Origin: Halobacillus karajensis
GTDB taxonomy: Bacteria > Bacillota > Bacilli > Bacillales > Halobacillaceae
Direction of reading: 5' to 3'
Assembly: GCF_900108515.1 (NCBI RefSeq)
Contig: NZ_FNWW01000004.1
Span: 1-64,000 of the forward strand
Length of the DNA: 64,000 nucleotides
Under the pieces are notes generated by a model that saw only the letters and a list, made by a program, of their open reading frames with translations, was not told the DNA's origin and ran no database searches. The position numbers were made by a program, and so were the translations under genes. Below are positions 52,650 to 61,708 of this stretch, in pieces (position 1 is the stretch's first letter; the number at the start of each line of letters is the position of its first letter).

Positions 52650-52723
52650 ATGGATCTATATTCAGGATTGAGGTTTATTTGTTATGATGAGTGGGATAAA
52701 GGCAGAGAAAAGAAGGTGATGAG

Positions 52724-53959
52724 ATGAAGGGAAAAGAATTAGTGGTGTTAGTTGCTAGAAAGGACCCATTTGAACAGGAAGATCGATTTCAATCCTCGCT
52801 TGAGGAGCTCCAGTCCCTGACAGAAACAGCGGATGGTGAAGTTTGCAAAATTATTACGCAAAAGCGTGACCGGGTCCACCCGGCTACATATCTAGGTGAG
52901 GGCAAACTTCAGGAAATCAAGGAAGCAGCGGAAGAAACCGAAGCTGAACTTGTTATTTTTAATGATGAATTGTCACCAGGCCAACTCAGGAATATTCGTG
53001 ATAAAATCGGGGTGCGGGTGATCGACAGAAGTCAGTTAATCCTCGATATTTTTGCAGGGCGTGCACGTACAAAAGAAGGTAAATTGCAAGTCGAGCTTGC
53101 TCAATTACAGTATTTGCTGCCTCGTCTTTCCGGACAGGGAACAGCTTTATCCCGTTTGGGAGGCGGGATTGGAACACGTGGCCCCGGGGAAACAAAACTT
53201 GAAACAGACCGGCGTCATATTCAACGGAGAATCGATGATATAAAGAAGCGTCTGGACGCAGTTGTGAAACAGCGGGAGCAATATAGGAAGCGCCGAAAAG
53301 AAAACCGAGCATTTCAAGTCGCGATCGTTGGTTATACGAATGCTGGAAAATCCACGTTCTTTAACCGGGTTACGGATAGTCAATCATTTGAAGAAGATTT
53401 GTTATTTGCGACCCTTGATCCATTAACAAGACAAATGAGTCTGCCATCCGGTTTTCTTGCTCTCATATCTGATACAGTCGGCTTTATCCAAGATCTGCCT
53501 ACCACATTAATTGCTGCTTTCCGCTCCACGCTGGAAGAAGTAACAGAGGCGGATTTTGTTCTTCATATGGTGGATGCCTCTCATCCTGATCATCTCCAAC
53601 AAGAGAAAACGGTATTGAACCTATTGGATGAGCTGGGGGCAAGTCACTTACCGGTGCTCACGGTTTATAATAAGAAGGATTTGCTTCAGGAAGATTTTAT
53701 ACCTCACTCGTTTCCATCCCTGACTGTAAGTGTCCATGATCCTATTGACCGAAAACGAGTGTTGCATAAAATTGAAGAAGTTCTAAAAGAAGAATGGGAT
53801 GAATATGACGTCTTTGTTCCTGCTTCAGAAGGCAAGCGCCTCCAGCAATTCAAAGCCTATAGTATGATTACATCCGTCACCTTTTATGAAGAAAAAGAAG
53901 GATATGCCCTACACGGCTTCCTGCATCCTGAGCATCCTTTAAAACATCAACTATTATGA
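52724..53959 (+). CDS. hflX: GTPase HflX
   Basis: The 411-residue ribosome-splitting GTPase has the N-terminal HflX domain with RTKEGKLQVELAQLQYLLPRL and GGGIGTRGPGETKLE, then the G domain: G1 GYTNAGKSTFF, G3 DTVGFIQDLP and G4 NKKD. It helps recycle stalled ribosomes. ATG 52724 follows AAGGTGATGAG. Confidence 0.96.
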   Translation: MKGKELVVLVARKDPFEQEDRFQSSLEELQSLTETADGEVCKIITQKRDRVHPATYLGEGKLQEIKEAAEETEAELVIFNDELSPGQLRNIRDKIGVRVIDRSQLILDIFAGRARTKEGKLQVELAQLQYLLPRLSGQGTALSRLGGGIGTRGPGETKLETDRRHIQRRIDDIKKRLDAVVKQREQYRKRRKENRAFQVAIVGYTNAGKSTFFNRVTDSQSFEEDLLFATLDPLTRQMSLPSGFLALISDTVGFIQDLPTTLIAAFRSTLEEVTEADFVLHMVDASHPDHLQQEKTVLNLLDELGASHLPVLTVYNKKDLLQEDFIPHSFPSLTVSVHDPIDRKRVLHKIEEVLKEEWDEYDVFVPASEGKRLQQFKAYSMITSVTFYEEKEGYALHGFLHPEHPLKHQLL

Positions 53960-54010
53960 AGAAAAATGTATAAAGAAGAGAAAGAAATAAAGTAGGGAAG
54001 AGGTTACACC

Positions 54011-55267
54011 ATGAATATACAGGAATTGAAAGTTCGAGTTGAAAATGAAATTAAGCATCAGCATACAAAAGTCAACGAAATTGTTGAATACAATCAGGAA
54101 AAAGTTTTACAAGCTTTTCAAAAGTTAAAGGTCAGTGATTCGCACTTTACCCCGACTACAGGTTACGGATACGACGACTTTGGCAGGGATACACTGGAAG
54201 CCCTCTATGCTGAAATCTTCTATGCAGAAGATGCTCTTGTAAGACCTCAGTTAATTTCGGGGACTCATGCGATTACAACAGCACTGTTCGGAGTTCTTCG
54301 GCCAGGAGAAGAACTCCTCTACATATCGGGGGAACCCTATGACACACTAAGAGAAGTCGTTGGTTCTGAGGAAAGCGGAGATACAGGATCCCTGATTGAT
54401 TTTGGTATTCGTTATCAAGCTGTACCGTTGGATAAAACAGGTACTTTTTCAAAGGATAAAATTGAAAAAGCTATAAACCAACACACGAAAGTGGTTGCCA
54501 TCCAACGCTCCAAGGGTTACGAAGATCGACCTTCTTTTACAATTAATGACATCGAGGATATTATTAAATTTGTTCGTGGCATTAAGCATGATGTCATTGT
54601 TTTTGTGGACAATTGTTATGGTGAATTTGTTGAAGCCAAGGAACCGATTGAAGTAGGGGCCGATCTTATTGCAGGCTCATTGATAAAGAATCCAGGGGGA
54701 GGCATTGCTCGTATTGGAGGGTATATAGCTGGAAAGCAAAAGCTGATCGAAAAATGCAGCTATCGGCTAACAGCTCCAGGGTTAGGTAAAGAAACAGGGG
54801 CAAGTCTAAACAGCCTTCAAGAAATGTACCAGGGAATATTCCTTGCTCCACATGTCGTTGGTGAAGCTTTAAAGGGGGCGATTTTTACATCAAAATTTCT
54901 AAAAGAGTTCGGTTTTGATACAAAACCTGCTTTTGATGTAAAACGAACCGATTTGATCCAATCGGTCAATTTCAATACCGCCGATCAAATGGTCAGATTT
55001 TGTCAATCGATCCAAAAGGCTTCTCCAGTGAATTCTCACGTTAAGCCCGAACCAAGTGCCATGCCTGGTTACGATGATGAGGTAATCATGGCTGCGGGAA
55101 CCTTTATTCAAGGAGCGAGTTTGGAATTAACAGCGGATGGACCCATTCGACCACCTTACACTGCTTTTGTTCAAGGGGGGTTAACCTACGCTCACGTTAA
55201 ACTAGCAGTAGTTCAGGCTGTTGAACAATTAATGAAAGCGGATACTCTCGAAGGTGTTATCAAGTGA
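54011..55267 (+). CDS. ynbB: YnbB-like PLP-dependent protein (methionine gamma-lyase family, 'aluminum resistance')
   Basis: The 418-residue fold-type I PLP enzyme has TPTTGYGYDDFGRDTLE near the N-terminus, FVDNCYGEFVE and the likely PLP lysine in AGSLIKNPGGGIA (about residue 220). The family is annotated as aluminium resistance or C-S lyase, with no firm reaction. It stands between hflX and glnR as in B. subtilis. Confidence 0.88.
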   Translation: MNIQELKVRVENEIKHQHTKVNEIVEYNQEKVLQAFQKLKVSDSHFTPTTGYGYDDFGRDTLEALYAEIFYAEDALVRPQLISGTHAITTALFGVLRPGEELLYISGEPYDTLREVVGSEESGDTGSLIDFGIRYQAVPLDKTGTFSKDKIEKAINQHTKVVAIQRSKGYEDRPSFTINDIEDIIKFVRGIKHDVIVFVDNCYGEFVEAKEPIEVGADLIAGSLIKNPGGGIARIGGYIAGKQKLIEKCSYRLTAPGLGKETGASLNSLQEMYQGIFLAPHVVGEALKGAIFTSKFLKEFGFDTKPAFDVKRTDLIQSVNFNTADQMVRFCQSIQKASPVNSHVKPEPSAMPGYDDEVIMAAGTFIQGASLELTADGPIRPPYTAFVQGGLTYAHVKLAVVQAVEQLMKADTLEGVIK

Positions 55268-55302
55268 GTTGGTATCCCTTTCAAAAAACGCCTGTGTCAA
55301 TA

Positions 55303-55319
55303 TGTGAACATTCCTCACA
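55303..55319. promoter_or_regulatory. GlnR/TnrA box
   Basis: TGTGAACATTCCTCACA matches the known TGTNAN7TNACA consensus exactly and lies 5 bases before the -35 box of the glnRA promoter. GlnR would repress its own operon when nitrogen is plentiful. Confidence 0.85.
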
Positions 55320-55323
55320 TATG

Positions 55324-55351
55324 TTGACATATTTACTGCTTGACGTATAAT
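55324..55351 (+). promoter_or_regulatory. SigA-type promoter of glnRA
   Basis: TTGACA (55324-55329) and TATAAT (55346-55351) are separated by 16 bases and lie 35 bases before the glnR start. Confidence 0.8.
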
Positions 55352-55385
55352 TAAATTATCATTCTTATGGGGAGGAGGCACATCG

Positions 55386-55790
55386 ATGAGTGATGAAATT
55401 CGTCGTTCCATGCCATTGTTCCCGATGGGGATTGTTCAATCATTGACTGACCTTACTGCACGTCAAATCCGGTATTATGAGCAACACGAACTTATAAATC
55501 CGGCACGTTCGGAAGGAAACCGCCGTATGTTCTCTTTTAATGATGTCGACCGCTTGTTAGAAATTAAAGACTTAATTGATCAAGGAGTCAACATGGCGGG
55601 TATTAAAAAAGTTCTGAAGCTTAATGAACAGCCAGAAACCGAAGGATATGATGAAGAGAAAGTTCAAGAAGTGCACAATGAGCTTTCTGAGAAAGAACTT
55701 CGTCGTATGCTGCAACGAGAACTATTCACCGCGGGAAGACAAGGTAAACTAGGCATAAGGCAGGGAGAAATGTCGAGGTTTTTCCATTAA
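55386..55790 (+). CDS. glnR: Nitrogen regulator GlnR (MerR family)
   Basis: The 134-residue protein has a MerR helix-turn-helix ([37 protein letters not shown]) and a short C-terminal tail that in Bacillus contacts feedback-inhibited glutamine synthetase. GGGGAGGAGG precedes ATG 55386. It is in one operon with glnA. Confidence 0.96.
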   Translation: MSDEIRRSMPLFPMGIVQSLTDLTARQIRYYEQHELINPARSEGNRRMFSFNDVDRLLEIKDLIDQGVNMAGIKKVLKLNEQPETEGYDEEKVQEVHNELSEKELRRMLQRELFTAGRQGKLGIRQGEMSRFFH

Positions 55791-55814
55791 TCATGTGTTG
55801 AGAGGAGAAATTTA

Positions 55815-57146
55815 ATGGGTTTAACAAAAGAAGAAATTTACAAAAAAATCGATGAGGAAAACGTCAAGTTCATCCGATTGCAGTTTACGGATATGCTTGG
55901 CACCATCAAAAATGTAGAAATTCCACTTAGCCAACTAGACAAAGCAATCGATGGTATGATGATGTTCGATGGATCCTCTATTGAAGGATTTGTGCGTATC
56001 GAGGAATCTGATATGTATCTAGTCCCAGATCTTGATACGTTTGTCGTTTTCCCGTGGACATCCGAAAAAGGGAAAGTGGCACGTTTCATCTGCGATATTT
56101 ATAACCCTGACAAGACTCCTTTTGAAGGGTGTCCGCGCTACAACTTAAAGCGCAATATTAAGAGAATGGAGAAGCTTGGCTTTTCTGCTTTCAACATTGG
56201 AACAGAACCAGAGTTTTTCTTGTTTAAATTAGATGAAAAAGGCGACCCGACAATGGAATTGAACGACAAAGGAGGCTATTTCGACCTCGCACCAACTGAC
56301 CTTGGTGAAAACTGTCGACGAGATATCGTGCTGGAATTGGAAGAAATGGGCTTCGAAATCGAAGCTTCTCACCATGAAGTAGCGCCTGGGCAGCATGAGA
56401 TTGACTTTAAATATTCAGACGCTGTCAAACATTGTGATGACATTCAAACATTCAAACTTGTAGTTAAAACGATTGCAAGACAACATGGATTGCACGCTAC
56501 ATTCATGCCGAAGCCATTGTTTGGTGTGAACGGTTCAGGGATGCATGCCAATATGTCCCTTTTCAATGAAAAGGGCAATGCTTTCTACGATGAAAAAGGA
56601 AAAGAGCAGTTATCTGACGTCGCTTATCAGTTTACTGCGGGGATTATTAAGCATGCAACCAATTTCACTGCTGTGACAAATCCGACAGTGAACTCTTATA
56701 AGCGTCTTGTTCCTGGTTATGAAGCACCATGTTATGTTGCATGGTCCGGACAAAACAGGAGTCCGCTTGTTCGTGTACCAACATCTCGCGGCTTGAGCAC
56801 ACGTATTGAAGTGCGTAGTGTGGATCCAGCAGCTAACCCTTACATGGCAATGGCTGTATTACTTGCTGCAGGACTTGACGGAGTAGAGAATAAATTAGAG
56901 GCTCCCGCTCCAGTAGACCGCAACATTTACGTTATGGACAAAAAAGAGCGTGAAGCTCATGGGGTCCGAGACCTTCCAGCAACACTTTACGATGCATTGG
57001 AAGAGCTTCAGCAGGACACCACAATGGTAGAAGCTCTTGGAGAACACCTTTTCGAGCACTTTATAGAAGCGAAAGAAATTGAATGGGATATGTTCCGCAC
57101 GCAAGTACACCCTTGGGAACGTGAGCAATATCTTCAAACTTATTAA
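55815..57146 (+). CDS. glnA: Glutamine synthetase, type I-alpha
   Basis: The 443-residue enzyme makes glutamine from glutamate, ammonia and ATP. Visible: [45 protein letters not shown] and the RSPLVRVP and RVEVRS-like [15 protein letters not shown] blocks. The length is that of the Gram-positive I-alpha type, which is controlled by feedback and protein contact and not by adenylylation. AGAGGAG precedes ATG 55815. A prophage follows directly. Confidence 0.98.
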   Translation: MGLTKEEIYKKIDEENVKFIRLQFTDMLGTIKNVEIPLSQLDKAIDGMMMFDGSSIEGFVRIEESDMYLVPDLDTFVVFPWTSEKGKVARFICDIYNPDKTPFEGCPRYNLKRNIKRMEKLGFSAFNIGTEPEFFLFKLDEKGDPTMELNDKGGYFDLAPTDLGENCRRDIVLELEEMGFEIEASHHEVAPGQHEIDFKYSDAVKHCDDIQTFKLVVKTIARQHGLHATFMPKPLFGVNGSGMHANMSLFNEKGNAFYDEKGKEQLSDVAYQFTAGIIKHATNFTAVTNPTVNSYKRLVPGYEAPCYVAWSGQNRSPLVRVPTSRGLSTRIEVRSVDPAANPYMAMAVLLAAGLDGVENKLEAPAPVDRNIYVMDKKEREAHGVRDLPATLYDALEELQQDTTMVEALGEHLFEHFIEAKEIEWDMFRTQVHPWEREQYLQTY

Positions 57147-57152
57147 AGATCT

Positions 57153-57185
57153 AAAAGCCTTGGTGCCATTGGTGCCAAGGCTTTT
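57153..57185 (+). terminator. Terminator of glnRA
   Basis: AAAAGCCTTGGTGCC pairs with GGTGCCAAGGCTTTT around ATT: a 15-bp near-perfect stem ending in Ts. Confidence 0.85.
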
Positions 57186-57253
57186 CATGTTATGTGGGTG
57201 GCCTTCATAAAATGTATTGAATATGTTCACACCCACTAATCACCCACAAAAAG

Positions 57254-58399
57254 TTAGAAAGGTAATTTGTTCATGTGCTCTTCAAAACGTTCGATACTTT
57301 GTTGTTCAATTCGTTTTGAAATATGGGAGTATACATCAGATGTGATTTGCATGCTGCCGTGACCTAATCTTTCTTGGATATATTTCATATCATTACCGGC
57401 TTCTAACAGCAATACAGCGTGGGTGTGTCTCAAGGAGTGGATAGGTAAAGGTGGAAGATCACAACGCTTAAGAATTCTTGAAAAGGCGTTGAAAAGAGTT
57501 GATTTCGGTATGAAATTACCATCTTTACGACAAAGTACTAAGTCAAGATCATGACGATAAACATCATTAAGTGCAGTTTTATTTTGATTCTGCTGTTTCA
57601 AATGGAATTGTAAATCATTAACCAATGATTGGCGAATGGTTATGGTTCTCTCTGAGTGATACGTTTTTGTTAATCCGAATAGTTCACCATCGTGTTGTGC
57701 TTGGAAATCTAATGTCTTGTTGATGTTTATAGTGCGATTTTTAAAGTCAATATCTTTCCACTGTAATGCAGCTGCTTCACCCTTCCTCACACCTGTCTCA
57801 ATCATTACTTTGAAAAATAACCAATGTATATATCCATATTTGTAAGCTTCACTTAAAAATGAGCTAATATCAGAGGAATCAATAAATTTGATATCTAATT
57901 TTTTATCTTCCCCTTTAACGATAGCCCCTTCACAAGGATTTCTCTTAATTCGCTCAAGGTGGTAAGCTTTCTCCAAAGCACCCCTCATAGTACCGTGAAC
58001 GATTTGTCTAGTCCTTTTACTGTATCCACAATCATAAAGGTGATTTAAGAACTTCTGATACATCACAGGTTTTACATCTTTTAATTTTATTTCTTTAAAA
58101 TAAGGGATAATGTGGTTCTCAATATTTCTACGATGTAATTCGTATGTGTTCTTTCTTACTGAATTCTTTTTATACTCATTAAGCCATTCATCAAGAAAGT
58201 CTTTTAAAAGGGCAGTCTCAGTAACGATTTCGTAACTGTTCAGTAGCTTATCTTCCATCTCCTGTGCAGCAAACCTTGCTTCTGGTTTGGTTTTAAATCC
58301 TCTTTTGGATTTTTCTCTCCTTTTCTGTGTTAACGGGTCTACGTACTTTATGCGATATTCCCAATTTCCTTTTCCATGTTGTCTGTAGCTTATAGGCAT
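57254..58399 (-). CDS. int: Phage integrase (tyrosine recombinase)
   Basis: The 381-residue recombinase has an AP2-like arm-binding N-terminus (RQHGKGNWEYRIKYVDPLTQKRR), a SAM-like core-binding domain, and the catalytic domain with Arg in ETGVRKGEAAALQW, HxxR in HSLRHTHAVLLLEAG and the Tyr nucleophile in ITSDVYSHIS. AGGAGG precedes ATG 58399. It points toward glnA, so the left attachment site should lie in 57147-57253. Confidence 0.95.
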   Translation of the reverse strand: MPISYRQHGKGNWEYRIKYVDPLTQKRREKSKRGFKTKPEARFAAQEMEDKLLNSYEIVTETALLKDFLDEWLNEYKKNSVRKNTYELHRRNIENHIIPYFKEIKLKDVKPVMYQKFLNHLYDCGYSKRTRQIVHGTMRGALEKAYHLERIKRNPCEGAIVKGEDKKLDIKFIDSSDISSFLSEAYKYGYIHWLFFKVMIETGVRKGEAAALQWKDIDFKNRTININKTLDFQAQHDGELFGLTKTYHSERTITIRQSLVNDLQFHLKQQNQNKTALNDVYRHDLDLVLCRKDGNFIPKSTLFNAFSRILKRCDLPPLPIHSLRHTHAVLLLEAGNDMKYIQERLGHGSMQITSDVYSHISKRIEQQSIERFEEHMNKLPF

Positions 58400-58410
58400 G
58401 TATAAACCTC

Positions 58411-59031
58411 CTATACATTAATAACAATTTTCTTAAGTTTACCTAGTATCTTTACATCATCAGAAATAAAACGAGGGGGATAGTTAGGATTTTCAGATTG
58501 TAAAATGCAAGTGTTGTTTCTCTTATATACACGTTTCAAAACTGCCTCATCATCGATTAAGACTGCAGCTATTTCCCCGTCCTCTACATCAGGTTGTTGT
58601 CTAATTAACACAAGATCCCCATCATGTATCCGAGCCCCGCTCATACTATCGCCTTTAGTTCTTAGATAAAAATAGGACCCTCCATTTAACCATGATTTTG
58701 GTGTGTCTTCATAACCTTCAATTTCTTCGAATGCCACTTCTCCATTTCCACAAGATATCTGTCCCACGATAGGTAACTTTTCAAATGCTGGAACTTCATA
58801 AACTACTGATTCCTCTTTTTCAGATTTTACTTGTTCATTTTCTGATCCAAAAATTTCATCTAGATCTACGTCATAAATTTTTGCTAATTTTTGTATGGTT
58901 TTTAAACTGGGTGTTCTATTTTCTCTTTCATAGTGACTATAAGTTTGTTTTGAAACACCGATCTTTTTAGCGACAAATTCTTGTGTCCATCCTTCTATTT
59001 TCCTTAATGATTTTAATTTTTCTCCAAACAT
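58411..59031 (-). CDS. Phage repressor, HTH-S24 (CI/HdiR-like)
   Basis: The 206-residue protein has an N-terminal XRE helix-turn-helix (LRKIEGWTQEFVAKKIGVSKQTYSHYERE) and a LexA-type S24 peptidase domain: likely cleavage site Cys-Gly in GQISCGNGE, Ser in TKGDSMSGARI and Lys in AVLKRVYKR. It should keep the prophage silent and cut itself when RecA is active. It lies 12 bases upstream of the integrase gene and is divergent from the early genes. Confidence 0.93.
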   Translation of the reverse strand: MFGEKLKSLRKIEGWTQEFVAKKIGVSKQTYSHYERENRTPSLKTIQKLAKIYDVDLDEIFGSENEQVKSEKEESVVYEVPAFEKLPIVGQISCGNGEVAFEEIEGYEDTPKSWLNGGSYFYLRTKGDSMSGARIHDGDLVLIRQQPDVEDGEIAAVLIDDEAVLKRVYKRNNTCILQSENPNYPPRFISDDVKILGKLKKIVINV

Positions 59032-59080
59032 TTTTAATCACTCCTGACTAGTACCTATAATAAGGTTCTTTATCGCTGGT

Positions 59081-59097
59081 GTCAACAATAGGTTGAC
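59081..59097. promoter_or_regulatory. Phage repressor operator candidate
   Basis: GTCAACAATAGGTTGAC is a perfect GTCAAC/GTTGAC dyad with a 5-base spacer in the repressor-cro control region. A TGTTGACAATCGCC half-site lies at about 59141 next to the probable early promoter. Confidence 0.65.
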
Positions 59098-59169
59098 AAA
59101 ATATGCAGAAAACACTGGTTTTACTGTAAATTATTTGTTGACAATCGCCTCACCGTTGATTTAACATTG

Positions 59170-59189
59170 AGTCAACAGATAGGCGACAA
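59170..59189 (+). repeat. 20-bp direct repeat, first copy
   Basis: AGTCAACAGATAGGCGACAA occurs here and exactly again at 59394-59413, each just before a small early gene. It contains the GTCAAC half-site, so both may be operator sites. Confidence 0.6.
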
Positions 59190-59208
59190 CATAGAAGGGA
59201 GTGAAAAC

Positions 59209-59391
59209 ATGGGGGTTATTGAAGAACAAAGGAAAGAATTGAAACTCACTCAAGAAGAAGTTGCACAGAAATTAGGAATCTCTCGTCAGTACTACAATTT
59301 AATAGAAAACAATAAGAAAAAGCCATCTGTTACTCTTGCCAAACAGTTATCCAACATATTGGGAGTTGACTGGACTATTTTTTTTACCTGA
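59209..59391 (+). CDS. Cro-like XRE regulator
   Basis: ATG 59209 follows AAGGGAG and gives 60 residues that are nearly all helix-turn-helix: EQRKELKLTQEEVAQKLGISRQYYNLIENNKKKPS. It is divergent from the repressor gene and probably acts as the Cro-type partner of the switch. Confidence 0.9.
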   Translation: MGVIEEQRKELKLTQEEVAQKLGISRQYYNLIENNKKKPSVTLAKQLSNILGVDWTIFFT

Positions 59392-59393
59392 TT

Positions 59394-59413
59394 AGTCAAC
59401 AGATAGGCGACAA
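59394..59413 (+). repeat. 20-bp direct repeat, second copy
   Basis: Exact copy of 59170-59189, starting three bases after the Cro-like gene. Confidence 0.6.
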
Positions 59414-59431
59414 AAATGAAAGGGTGACAAC

Positions 59432-59554
59432 ATGGAATCTACAGATAGCTGTTCTGAACTAGAGAAATATGAGTTGAAGAAAAAACTTCTTATCGAAATT
59501 TATGAGGAGGTTCAAGAAAGGCAAGGTGAAGCTCATGATCCAGGTTCAAATTGA
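59432..59554 (+). CDS. Small phage early protein (40 aa)
   Basis: ATG 59432 follows GAAAGGGTG. The 40 residues are mostly charged and helical (YELKKKLLIEIYEEVQERQGEA). It overlaps the start of the DUF771 gene by 20 bases. No family recognised. Confidence 0.5.
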   Translation: MESTDSCSELEKYELKKKLLIEIYEEVQERQGEAHDPGSN

Positions 59555-59807
59555 TGAAGCTGAAGTAAGAGAGATTTACCTGAAAAAGATTGAAGAGAAG
59601 TTAGAGGAAGTTGATTCTGAATTAGTGTTTTGGGATCGAAAAGAGCTGATGAGAAGAACTTGTTTATCTTGGAACACTATCCAAAAAGAGTTCTTCTTTG
59701 ATGCAGATTTCCCGAAGTACAAGGTTGGTACAAAATGGCTTTTTCCTGCGGATAAAACGAAGGACTTCTTGGTTAAGTGGTTGGAAAGAAAGAGTGTTGC
59801 TTCATGA
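59535..59807 (+). CDS. DUF771 domain phage protein
   Basis: ATG 59535 gives 90 residues with WDRKELMRRTCLSWNTIQKEFF and YKVGTKWLFPADKTKDFLVKWL, the pattern of DUF771, a helix-turn-helix-like family found in Firmicutes phage early regions (excisionase-like fold). A longer in-frame ATG at 59502 is behind a weaker site. Confidence 0.75.
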   Translation: MIQVQIDEAEVREIYLKKIEEKLEEVDSELVFWDRKELMRRTCLSWNTIQKEFFFDADFPKYKVGTKWLFPADKTKDFLVKWLERKSVAS

Positions 59808-59884
59808 ACATTAGGGATTGGAAAGACGTTGTCTATTTACTTGGGTTCTTGGCCATGTGCACCTGGTACTTCTGGTTGATTTAG
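59804..59884 (+). CDS. 26-residue membrane peptide (phage)
   Basis: ATG 59804 overlaps the stop of the DUF771 gene as ATGA. The peptide MNIRDWKDVVYLLGFLAMCT continues with a Trp/Phe-rich end and is one membrane span. Such tiny genes are common in phage early regions. Coding is inferred from the overlap only. Confidence 0.4.
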   Translation: MNIRDWKDVVYLLGFLAMCTWYFWLI

Positions 59885-59899
59885 AAGGGGAGGGGTTGA

Positions 59900-60028
59900 A
59901 TGAAGCAAATGACTTCCGGTGAAATGAAGATCTTCACCCAAAGGTTTAAAAAGAGCATGGAGCTTCCAATCGACCGTCATCATAAGGAAGGAAGTGAATT
60001 TAGCAGCTCTAAAAGTAAAACGCTTTAA
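59900..60028 (+). CDS. Small basic phage protein (42 aa)
   Basis: GGGGAGGGG lies 5 bases before ATG 59900. The 42 residues (MKQMTSGEMKIFTQRFKKSM at the start) are basic. No family recognised. Confidence 0.5.
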   Translation: MKQMTSGEMKIFTQRFKKSMELPIDRHHKEGSEFSSSKSKTL

Positions 60029-60056
60029 TCAATTTAGAAATAGGGGGAGAAAGTAA

Positions 60057-60335
60057 ATGAAATCAACAGGAATTGTAAGGAAAGTAGACGAGCTTGGTCG
60101 TGTGGTAATTCCGAAGGAGCTTAGAAGAAATCTAGAAATCTATGAAAAGGATCCAGTAGAAATTTATGTAGAGGATGACAAGGTAATCCTTAAAAAATAC
60201 ATTTCGAGCGAAGAAAAAGCGGCATCTGACAGAGAAATAAAGAAGCTTGTTAAGTATTGTGATGATTTAAAAATCCGCGTTGGACCTGCTCAAAAAGAAC
60301 ATCTAGAGCAAATTCAGAGTCACTTACTTAAATGA
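60057..60335 (+). CDS. AbrB/SpoVT-type DNA-binding protein
   Basis: The 92-residue protein begins with a swapped-hairpin AbrB domain (STGIVRKVDELGRVVIPKELRRNLEI) and has a short helical C-terminus. It resembles Bacillus AbrB/Abh. Here it stands in the phage early operon, so it may adjust host or phage transcription. GGGGGAG precedes ATG 60057. Confidence 0.9.
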   Translation: MKSTGIVRKVDELGRVVIPKELRRNLEIYEKDPVEIYVEDDKVILKKYISSEEKAASDREIKKLVKYCDDLKIRVGPAQKEHLEQIQSHLLK

Positions 60336-60563
60336 AAAAAGCCACCCGGATGGCGGTCCGGATGACTTTAAACAATCAAATCATTTACGAGTACTCCTAG
60401 CTTACCATGCATGTTAGTCGCAGAGCAAGGTATAAGGAGTGGTCAAAATGATATCGACAGGTTCAGCCTGTCGTTGAGATCAGGAATGGCGCCCCCCTTT
60501 TCCTAATAGTTGAGGTGTTCCTGGTCTCAACGATGCGCTGGCATCAGATTGGGGGTGATACAT
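60336..60563. other. Non-coding stretch in the phage early region
   Basis: It holds two hairpins: GCCACCCGGAT..GTCCGGATGAC-type pairing at 60343-60368, and CGACAGG/CCTGTCG at about 60457-60475. No gene is convincing. Confidence 0.4.
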
Positions 60564-60944
60564 ATGGACGAGTATGAAATGAAATTGAGTGAAGTTGCAG
60601 ACGGCGCTTTACAGGAGCAATTTAATTCAGAGCACCAACGTGTGGTAGAAAACATGTTTGATCGCAATACGGAAGCGAAAGTGAAGCGGAAAATCACCAT
60701 CGAGTTGGTTTACCAGCCAAATGAACAGCGTGAAATAGCTGGTCTGACAGTCCAAGTGAAATCGAAGCTCGCTCCGGCTGTAAGTGTTCCATCCAGTGTA
60801 ATGATTGGAGCGGATAGCAACGGTCAAGTAATTGGAAAAGAACTACGTTCAGGAGTCAAAGGGCAAACGTACTTTGAAGAGGACGGGATCAAACAAGATG
60901 ATGGAGAAAAGATTTACGAATTCAAAAAATCCAAAGAAAAGTAA
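60564..60944 (+). CDS. Phage protein of the 'replication terminator protein' annotation family
   Basis: ATG 60564 follows GGGGGTGAT. The 126-residue protein has the recurring phage pattern LSEVADGALQEQFN..., NTEAKVKRKITI and LRSGVKGQTY. Relatives in Listeria, Streptococcus and Bacillus phages are named replication terminator proteins without firm proof. It precedes the next gene by 12 bases. Confidence 0.65.
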   Translation: MDEYEMKLSEVADGALQEQFNSEHQRVVENMFDRNTEAKVKRKITIELVYQPNEQREIAGLTVQVKSKLAPAVSVPSSVMIGADSNGQVIGKELRSGVKGQTYFEEDGIKQDDGEKIYEFKKSKEK

Positions 60945-60956
60945 GGAGTGGCACTT

Positions 60957-61664
60957 TTGTTAAAAGAATTTGCTCAATACCTTGTGAAACTCGGTACTAC
61001 AGATGTATTTACTGTTAACAAGCAACAATATTCTAACCAACCACTTCATTTATTGAAGAAACCGACACCTTCAACCATTGGTGTAAGGAGCTTATCTGGA
61101 CTTGTCGATTATATTCAATCCGAATTTGATGGATCCATTCCACTTATGATTCATGTTGAAAGTCCAACCCGCGTTAAGGTCTTTTCCCAAACAAACGCTG
61201 ATGAAGAGCGTGACCATGTGATTGTGGCCGATGCTATGATTCCTGAATTCAGGTTTGATCAATTCTATGATACGGAGGCCTTCAACATCAAGTTGCAATC
61301 ATGTTTCGTTAAGAATGAAGACCGAGACATTATGTTGAAAGTCGTTGGCAGCATCAAAGAAGAAGGTGTCCAAGAAGTAGGGGACGACGGAATTTCTCAA
61401 GCAGTTACCGCTCGTACTGGCGTTGCTACTGTTGGGAACGTTAAAGTTCCTAATCCAGTGGAGTTGGCACCTCGTAGAACGTTTGTTGAGGTGGATCAGC
61501 CTGAGAGTGATTTCGTCTTCCGAATGAGGTCTGGACCGAAATGTGCTTTGTTTGAAGCGGATGGTGGGGCCTGGGAACTTGAAGCTATGGAAAACATTGC
61601 GGATTACTTAGAATCTTCTCTTGAAGATCAAGTCAAAGCAAGTCGCATTCACATTATTTCATAA
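60957..61664 (+). CDS. Conserved phage protein of unknown function
   Basis: TTG 60957 is preferred since GGAG (60945-60948) lies 8 bases before; a GTG at 60948 overlaps the site. The protein of about 235 residues has a central LSGLVDYIQSEFDGSIPLMIHV region and an acidic end. Similar proteins follow the 'replication terminator' gene in other Firmicutes phages. No domain recognised with certainty. Confidence 0.6.
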   Translation: MLKEFAQYLVKLGTTDVFTVNKQQYSNQPLHLLKKPTPSTIGVRSLSGLVDYIQSEFDGSIPLMIHVESPTRVKVFSQTNADEERDHVIVADAMIPEFRFDQFYDTEAFNIKLQSCFVKNEDRDIMLKVVGSIKEEGVQEVGDDGISQAVTARTGVATVGNVKVPNPVELAPRRTFVEVDQPESDFVFRMRSGPKCALFEADGGAWELEAMENIADYLESSLEDQVKASRIHIIS

Positions 61665-61708
61665 AGGGAGCGGGCGATCCATATCGCCCTTTCAGAAGGA
61701 GGACAAAC

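Noticed and set aside
52986-53312. Minus-strand frame of 108 codons inside hflX
   Set aside because: Shadow of a conserved gene, with no promoter or ribosome binding site.
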